64,000 nucleotides of DNA. Source: Halorussus salinisoli (GTDB taxonomy: Archaea > Halobacteriota > Halobacteria > Halobacteriales > Haladaptataceae). Below the pieces are notes generated by a model. It ran no database searches. It saw nothing but the letters and a program-made list of their open reading frames with translations, and was not told the DNA's origin. The DNA is taken from NCBI GenBank assembly GCA_005239435.1, contig SZNP01000004.1:496001-560000 (forward strand). Direction: 5' to 3'. Below are positions 58,700 through 64,000 of this stretch, piece by piece (the stretch's first letter is position 1; each line of letters begins with the position of its first letter). Both the position numbers and the translations under genes were made by a program.

Positions 58700-60232
58700 A
58701 TGACTCGCACATTCGTCCTCGGAATTGACGGCGGAAGTTGGCGGATTCTAGACGACCTCGAGTTGTCGGCATTTGAACAGCTACGCGATAAGGGTACGAC
58801 GGGAACGTTGCAGTCCACGTTACCTCCAATTACGTACCCCGCTTGGAAATGTTATTCGACCGGTAAGAATCCGGGAAAACTCGGGGTATTTGGCTTTCTT
58901 AACTTTGACCGCGAGAAACGAGCAAATCGCCAGAACGACGCGACGCACTTCGATAGTGCCGAACTCTGGGATTACTTGTCGAACGAAGGCAAGCGAGCCG
59001 GAGTCGTAAACATGCCGACGACCTCTCCCCCACACGAGATTAATGGCCTTATGATCGCGGGACCGAACAGTGACAGGTCAGGGTTCGTTACCCCAGCAAA
59101 CAGGGAGCCGGAGATCACCGAATTAGGTTATGTTCCTCTTACGAACGGATCGCGGCTCGCGATAAAGTCCGGGGACGAAAAGACGATTACAACCGTCGAG
59201 GAACTCATCGAATCACGATTCCGCGTGGCCCGGAAGCTAATAGCTGGCGAATCATTCGACTTTTTCCAACTTACCATCTATTGTACTGATCCCGTCCAAC
59301 ACCATTTCTGGGACGGTCAAGAACTCCTCGAAACGTATCAGTGTCTCAATCAGGAGTTGGAGACGTTGCTGGAGCGACTCGAGGCCGACGACGAAGAATG
59401 GAATGTAGTGGTTGTCTCTGATCACGGTTTCCAACCGATCCGAGGAACGGTGTATCTCGATACGTGGCTCGAACGAGAGGGCTTTCTTCACAGAAAAGAA
59501 GATGGTAATTCGGGGACGTCGTTGCTTCAAACTGCCGGCTTGACGAGCAACAACGCCGTTCGAATGATTCGGACACTTGGCCTCGAACGTCTCGTCGGTC
59601 GACTTCCAGATTCGATGACTAGTTCGATTGCACACCGGCTGCCATCTCGAAGTCGCCTTTCAGTCGTCGACTCCGTCGATTGGGAGCGTTCGGACGCCGT
59701 ATTCTTGATGGGGGGAATCTACATCTTGGACAAAGCCCGTCGGCAAGAGATAATCGAGGAGTTAGTAGAGTCACTTACATCATTCACTAAAAACGGGAAT
59801 CGCGTTATTGACAAAGTTCACAAAACAGACGCGGTCTACAACGGCACGTATCTCGAATCTGCTCCCGACTTGATTACAGTTTCTGATGACTACAATCTGC
59901 TCGGGTTCTCCCGTGATGGCTCGCTATTTACGTCTGAACACCCCTGGATCGCTGCCCACGAGATGGAGGGTCTATTTATCGGGACTGGCCCGGAGTTCCA
60001 GGAGAAGTCGGATGTCGGTCTGGACATCTACGACGTGGCACCAACAGTCCTCCACGCGATGGACTGTGCTGTTCCGACTGACATAGACGGATCGGTTCGG
60101 AACGATATTCTCGCAGGAGACGACGATGTTCAGAAACGCGACCCACTTACGCAACAACGCGACACTGGCTTACCCGGGGCGAATCAGGACCAGATGATGG
60201 AGAATCTCAAACAACTCGGGTATCTTGAGTGA
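58700..60232 (+). CDS. AP-superfamily enzyme with altered nucleophile position
   Basis: The 510-residue relative of the 57013 product has FVLGIDGGSWRILDDLE (metal Asp), LPPITYPAWKCYSTGKNPGKLGVFGFLNFD, VVVSDHGFQPIRGTVYLDTW and LFTSEHPWIAAHEMEGLFIGTGPEF. Where the neighbour has W-T-S, this protein has W-K50-C51, so the usual Thr/Ser nucleophile is replaced by Lys, next to a Cys. Other metal ligands look intact. It ends ENLKQLGYLE, the same kind of tail. It is 40 bp downstream of its relative and 21 bp upstream of the flippase gene. Confidence 0.85.
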   Translation: MTRTFVLGIDGGSWRILDDLELSAFEQLRDKGTTGTLQSTLPPITYPAWKCYSTGKNPGKLGVFGFLNFDREKRANRQNDATHFDSAELWDYLSNEGKRAGVVNMPTTSPPHEINGLMIAGPNSDRSGFVTPANREPEITELGYVPLTNGSRLAIKSGDEKTITTVEELIESRFRVARKLIAGESFDFFQLTIYCTDPVQHHFWDGQELLETYQCLNQELETLLERLEADDEEWNVVVVSDHGFQPIRGTVYLDTWLEREGFLHRKEDGNSGTSLLQTAGLTSNNAVRMIRTLGLERLVGRLPDSMTSSIAHRLPSRSRLSVVDSVDWERSDAVFLMGGIYILDKARRQEIIEELVESLTSFTKNGNRVIDKVHKTDAVYNGTYLESAPDLITVSDDYNLLGFSRDGSLFTSEHPWIAAHEMEGLFIGTGPEFQEKSDVGLDIYDVAPTVLHAMDCAVPTDIDGSVRNDILAGDDDVQKRDPLTQQRDTGLPGANQDQMMENLKQLGYLE

Positions 60233-60253
60233 GAGACTCCGCGCCAGCGTTCC

Positions 60254-61822
60254 ATGAGTTCTGATTCACCGATCGACCATTCCGAGATTCAATCCGCATT
60301 GGAATCGATCAGTTTGAGTGCTATCTTGATTCTGGGAGCGACGCTTCTCAGTCAAGGACTCGGGTTCGTCACGCGAATCACGATGGCTCGGTACCTCCCC
60401 GTCGATGGATACGGAAACGTCGTTCTCGGCATCGCGATGCTGAATCTTTTAGGAATCATCGTGCTTGCCGGGATGCCGCCTGCTCTGTCGAGATACATAC
60501 CCCGGTTCGAGAGCACGGGCGAGCGCCAAGAGATCGTGGTGTCTTCGTTCCACATCGTCGTGGTTTTGTCGCTGATCGTATCCGTCGTTGTCTATCTCCT
60601 AACCGTGGTGCTACCGCGTTCGTGGTTCGGTGACGTGAATTTGATTCGGATTTTCCGCATTTTTGCGCTAGTCATCCCGTTCTACGCCGTTATCAAACTC
60701 AGCATCGGTAGCTTTCGTGGATACGAAACGACGTTCCCTCAGATCATCACCGATAAGGTGTTGCTACCCGGCTCGCGGCTCGTCTTCATCGTACTGTTCG
60801 TTCTTGCTGGTTACGACACGGTCGGCATCGCACTCGCCCATGCAGTCGCCTTCCTGGTGATCGCAATCGGTTGTTTCGTCTTGGTTCATCGGGTCGGGTC
60901 GTTTTCCCTAACTGATTTCTTCCATCGAGGATCGATGAATCGTTACCGCGAACTCCTCGTTTTTTCTGCCCCACTCGCCGCCTCTGGCGGCGTCAACATC
61001 ATCGCGAAACATAGTGACGTAGTCCTGCTTGGGATTTTTAAGTCCAGCACGGAAGCCGGGACCTACGAGTTAGCATTTCGAATGTCGCTATTTCTCATTT
61101 TCTTCTTCTCACCGGCGATAGATTATCTGTTTCAGCCGATCGTGTCGCGGTTTCACTCCGAGGAACGGTTCGATGATATGGACTCTCTCTACACGTTGAC
61201 TACTCGGTGGATCGTGGTGGCAACCTTCCCCGTGTTCGTTCTCTTTTTCTTGTTCTCCGACCAGACGATGACATTTTTCTTCAGTGATAGGTATCGTGCA
61301 GGAGGGATCGCCCTCTCGATTCTCGCATTCGGCGCTATGGTTTCCCGTCTTCCGGGGCTGACCGGAAGTATTCTTATTTCCACAGGACGAACAAAAACGA
61401 TCATGTACATCTCGTTCGGAACCGCCTTTTGTAACGTCTTTCTCAATATCGTTCTCATTCCCTTCTACGGTATTACGGGGGCCGCTATGGCGACGGCAGC
61501 GACGACGGTACTGAACAACATCCTAGAAATGTACATCGTATATAATATGTACGAGATACACCCGTTCGAGAGGGAGTTCGTACTTCCGACCATGCTGATA
61601 GCTACGATATTCGGGATTATCTCCGTTTCTCCGGTTCGATTTTCGGACTTTAGCTTCCTCTACAGTGTCGTAATTGCTGGCGGATTCGGTGCAGTATACC
61701 TCTCGTTATTCCTCCTTACGCGGTCCATTTATCAAGTCGAGTTACATCTCGTAGACCAGTTGTTTCAGCGCCTTGGTTTCTCGGTTCGGGTTTCGAAAAC
61801 GTTCCAGCTATTTACGCGATAG
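60254..61822 (+). CDS. Oligosaccharide flippase (MATE/MVF superfamily, Wzx-like)
   Basis: The 522-residue protein has about 14 hydrophobic helices, starting ILILGATLLSQGLGFVTRITMARYLPVDGYGNVVLGIAML. The VTRI.MAR.L...YG pattern and AFRMSLFLIFFFSPAIDYLFQPIVSRFHSEER block are typical of polysaccharide flippases. It would move lipid-linked glycans to the outer face of the membrane. It is the third gene after two AP-superfamily enzymes, 21 bp apart. Confidence 0.92.
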   Translation: MSSDSPIDHSEIQSALESISLSAILILGATLLSQGLGFVTRITMARYLPVDGYGNVVLGIAMLNLLGIIVLAGMPPALSRYIPRFESTGERQEIVVSSFHIVVVLSLIVSVVVYLLTVVLPRSWFGDVNLIRIFRIFALVIPFYAVIKLSIGSFRGYETTFPQIITDKVLLPGSRLVFIVLFVLAGYDTVGIALAHAVAFLVIAIGCFVLVHRVGSFSLTDFFHRGSMNRYRELLVFSAPLAASGGVNIIAKHSDVVLLGIFKSSTEAGTYELAFRMSLFLIFFFSPAIDYLFQPIVSRFHSEERFDDMDSLYTLTTRWIVVATFPVFVLFFLFSDQTMTFFFSDRYRAGGIALSILAFGAMVSRLPGLTGSILISTGRTKTIMYISFGTAFCNVFLNIVLIPFYGITGAAMATAATTVLNNILEMYIVYNMYEIHPFEREFVLPTMLIATIFGIISVSPVRFSDFSFLYSVVIAGGFGAVYLSLFLLTRSIYQVELHLVDQLFQRLGFSVRVSKTFQLFTR

Positions 61823-62024
61823 ACCGCCCTAAACACGAGGGACATTCGGTAAATCTCTACTCACGTAGTATCGGTTCGTAGTATTTGTCTCAGTGAGCGA
61901 ACGCTGGCTACTGTTGTGGTGGTTTTTCAAGACAGAGGTACGGTCTGGTACGAGGAGTAGTAACCCACCGACGTTCTCCCCCTGCTACGCCAGATACGTA
62001 TAGCTCTCTCCCGATTCGTGACTC

Positions 62025-63287
62025 TCATAACGCTTCGATTACCGCCCGTACTCGGGCAGGGTCAGCAATCATGTCACTGTGACGCGGAGGGATACCATCA
62101 TCGCCGACCAAGTCACAGAGGACGAACTCGTACGAGTGACCCAGTTCGTTCGCTAGCACCAAGAAGTGTTCACTGGCACCCTCGTCCGTAAGTAGTTCGA
62201 CGACGTCTACGTCGGTGGAGTAAATGATGTTCGTCAGGCCAGCACCGTGAGGGCCGACGACGATATCCGCATTGGCGAACAACCGCACCTGATCTCTAAA
62301 CGACAACTCGCTCAGCGCGAATTTGACGAACCCCATCTTCGCGAGCGTGTTAAGCAACTCTTTTTCGTTTCGAACACGGCGATAGTCTGCGTCACTTCGG
62401 GAAATATAGATGCGATTGGGGAGGGAACGATTGCTCTCGGTCACGTTCGATAGAATCCGATTTCGGACCCATCGAAGATTGGCCGGGGAACCGGTGAATC
62501 TCGACCCACGGTTCCGGTAGGGATGCGGCGGTACGGCAAGGGTGTTCACCTCCGTTACGGAACAGTCGAGCTCGATCCACGATTCGTCGGGATATCCCAT
62601 CAACGCGAGGGAATCACGTTGCCAATCAGTGATTCCTGACGGTATCATGAGCGGAGGGGCCTGTCCAATGAGCGTACAGTATCGCTCGTACCAGCGTAGC
62701 TTAGGGAGCGTCTCGTAGAACCAGTGTGCGAACGCCAGACCCCGTTTTCCAGTCAAAAGGAACGCCCTGTCAAGCCGGCATTCGGCATCGTCGTGACCGA
62801 CGTAGTTCTGCAGGACAGTGCGAATAGAGACGTTGTCCGCCAAGCGATGGGAGTACCTCCTCTCTGATCCGACCTCCACCGGAACTATGTACCCGTAATC
62901 GATCCCCACTATCATCCCGGGGCCCAAGACGCGTGCGTTCTGGTATTCCCCGATTACGCGTTCCGGCGTTTCGATCTCGCCTTCGATATTAGCCAGGTGC
63001 CGCGGAAGCGAGTCTCGGAAAGAACCCTCATAGCTAACGGTCTTCTTCTCCGAGGACTGGACCGGTATCTGACTTTGACATTTATCGTATATTTCGTCTC
63101 CAGTGATGTGCCATGGCCTGAGTAGCTGTTGGTGCACGAACTTTCGAGACATCCGCAGTAGTGGAACTAATCCCTGGTTCCGGTATACGTGTACGGCATC
63201 ACGCGCGATTTCAACGGGAGAATTCATCTCTTTTGAAAATCGCGGAATAAGTTTGGTGAGACGGAAATCCTCGACTTTGGGTCTCAT
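62025..63287 (-). CDS. Family 61 glycosyltransferase
   Basis: The 420-residue protein contains the GT61 (DUF563) blocks: HWFYETLPKLRWYERYC, then PNRIYISRSDADYRRVRNEKELLNTLAKMGF and VRLFANADIVVGPHGAGLTNIIYSTDVDVVELLTDEG. The GPHGAGL..I.y motif is diagnostic. The N-terminal ~100 residues are helical and specific to this subgroup. It transfers a pentose or hexose to a surface glycan. The 200 bp before the flippase gene end and this stop holds nothing recognisable. Confidence 0.92.
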   Translation of the reverse strand: MRPKVEDFRLTKLIPRFSKEMNSPVEIARDAVHVYRNQGLVPLLRMSRKFVHQQLLRPWHITGDEIYDKCQSQIPVQSSEKKTVSYEGSFRDSLPRHLANIEGEIETPERVIGEYQNARVLGPGMIVGIDYGYIVPVEVGSERRYSHRLADNVSIRTVLQNYVGHDDAECRLDRAFLLTGKRGLAFAHWFYETLPKLRWYERYCTLIGQAPPLMIPSGITDWQRDSLALMGYPDESWIELDCSVTEVNTLAVPPHPYRNRGSRFTGSPANLRWVRNRILSNVTESNRSLPNRIYISRSDADYRRVRNEKELLNTLAKMGFVKFALSELSFRDQVRLFANADIVVGPHGAGLTNIIYSTDVDVVELLTDEGASEHFLVLANELGHSYEFVLCDLVGDDGIPPRHSDMIADPARVRAVIEAL

Positions 63288-63635
63288 TTTCCCTTCTCCG
63301 GAAGACAGTGACTTGACTACCGATTTGGAGCAGTCGCAAATGTACGCTCGTTTCGGGGGTTGAACATTGGTTGCTCTGACGAATCGGGAACATCTGCGAC
63401 TACGTTTGAGCTCGCCGGTTGTTGAGCGGTGGTTCGCTCACGTCGACTTGAAAGCCGTTCATCCGATAGGAGACGGTCATTCAATGTCCGGTAGCGAATA
63501 TCGCGCGTGATATCTTTATGAACTTCGGTTTAATACGTTCGAGCGTGTGTTAACCGTACTGCTGTGAAACTGTTCGCCCGTCGATTATATTAGATAAACA
63601 ATCTTATGCGGAATGCTCGCCTGTCACTGGCTTAA
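63288..63635. other. Divergent promoter region
   Basis: This 348-bp gap separates the GT61 gene (minus) from the GT4 gene (plus). AT-rich stretches at 63510-63535 and 63583-63600 (GATTATATTAGATAA) look like promoter elements for the plus-strand gene. No ORF is supported. A 9-codon frame at 63606-63635 ends directly before the ATG but may be chance. Confidence 0.45.
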
Positions 63636-64000
63636 ATGCAGTTAGCATTCGTCAATAGAACGGCGGGTTTCACTAGAGGAGGTGCGGAGATTTGGGATTT
63701 GAAGTTAGCAGAGAGTTTGAGGGATATGGGCGTCGAAGTGACGTTCTACGTGGGGAGACCTGTTTTTTCGGAACTTCCGAATCCACCAACGGAGTTCGAC
63801 TATGTCGAAGTTCCTACTCCGCAACTTCGAGATGTGGCCTTCGCTGCACCTCCTGGTATCGGTGGCCTACTCACGGACATCGATTCGTGGGTTTTCGCTC
63901 AGCGGGTACTCGATCAGATACGAGACCGGGAATACGATATCATCCAGGTGTGTAGCAGGCCGCACTTCTCCTACTTCACTTCGAAAGTCGATCCACCAGT
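63636..64000 (+). CDS. Family 4 glycosyltransferase, N-terminal part (truncated by window edge)
   Basis: From ATG 63636 the frame is open to the window end (121 codons): MQLAFVNRTAGFTRGGAEIWDLKLAESLRDMGVEVTFYVGRPVF, then VLDQIRDREYDIIQVCSRPHFSYF. A Gly-rich loop after the first strand (TRGGAEIWDLKLAESL) is typical of the acceptor domain of GT4 enzymes. The donor-binding domain lies outside the window. It continues the glycan island. Confidence 0.85.
   Translation, partial: MQLAFVNRTAGFTRGGAEIWDLKLAESLRDMGVEVTFYVGRPVFSELPNPPTEFDYVEVPTPQLRDVAFAAPPGIGGLLTDIDSWVFAQRVLDQIRDREYDIIQVCSRPHFSYFTSKVDPP

Noticed and set aside
63606-63635. Nine-codon leader ORF ending right before the last GT4 gene
   Set aside because: The TATA-like sequence is only about 20 nt upstream of its ATG, so a leaderless start there is not well supported; the fit may be chance.

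Overview
The window looks like chromosomal DNA of a halophilic archaeon (class Halobacteria). The GC content is high, the proteins are acidic, export signals are of the twin-arginine type, and many starts are leaderless with a TATA-like box about 25-30 nt upstream. The gene families are typical of haloarchaea: HTH_10 (Bat-type), TrmB, FilR1, DUF2249, HMA/P-type ATPase pairs and ISH-type IS5 elements. The genus cannot be named from sequence alone. No rRNA, tRNA or CRISPR array was seen.

Layout. (1) 1-10.5 kb: metal and redox genes. These are a winged-helix/membrane protein pair, a regulator divergent from an HMA chaperone and a P1B ATPase with an unusual CPG motif, an FmdE-like protein, an HTH_10 regulator whose leaderless start is covered by a DtxR-type box, a 1-Cys peroxiredoxin, a NifU-like protein, a molybdopterin-type protein, a methyltransferase, an ABM monooxygenase and DUF2249 proteins. 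(2) 10.7-21.1 kb: an SDR relic, a fumarylacetoacetate hydrolase-fold enzyme, an HpaI-type aldolase, a thioredoxin-like protein, a complete Dpp/Opp-type ABC transporter (order C-D-F-B-A) and an aldo/keto reductase. The substrate-binding protein appears circularly permuted and lacks the lipobox cysteine. (3) 21.3-23.3 kb: a Na+/H+ antiporter gene lies with a decayed IS5-type transposase between 17-bp inverted repeats that are flanked by an 8-bp direct repeat. It therefore seems to be carried by the IS. (4) 23.4-27.3 kb: a DUF3303 protein, a Tat-exported protein, a subtilase and an M14 carboxypeptidase. (5) 27.6-40.6 kb: a carbohydrate-use locus. It has a sugar ABC importer with two ATPases, an AGE epimerase, a Cys-type sulfatase, a five-bladed-propeller glycosidase-like protein, a TrmB regulator and a debranching-type glycosidase. 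Three promoters share a dyad of the form CAACTAC-N5-GTAGTTG placed just upstream of TATA-like boxes, a candidate TrmB operator.

(6) 40.8-47.3 kb: a regulator pseudogene, two paralogous coiled/HTH proteins around a divergent FilR1-type regulator, small membrane ORFs, a DUF1616 protein and a CPBP protease. (7) 47.7-64 kb: a cell-surface glycan island. It has seven glycosyltransferases (families 2, 4 and 61), an epimerase, three alkaline-phosphatase-superfamily enzymes with different nucleophile positions, and a flippase. One GT4 is frameshifted in a poly-A run. Operon-like overlaps (ATGA, TGATG) run through much of the island.

The observations most worth testing are the shared operator, the IS-borne antiporter, the permuted substrate-binding protein, the DtxR-type box over a leaderless start, and the set of AP-superfamily enzymes with a recurring LGYL-type tail. 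All calls come from reading the sequence; no database search was done.
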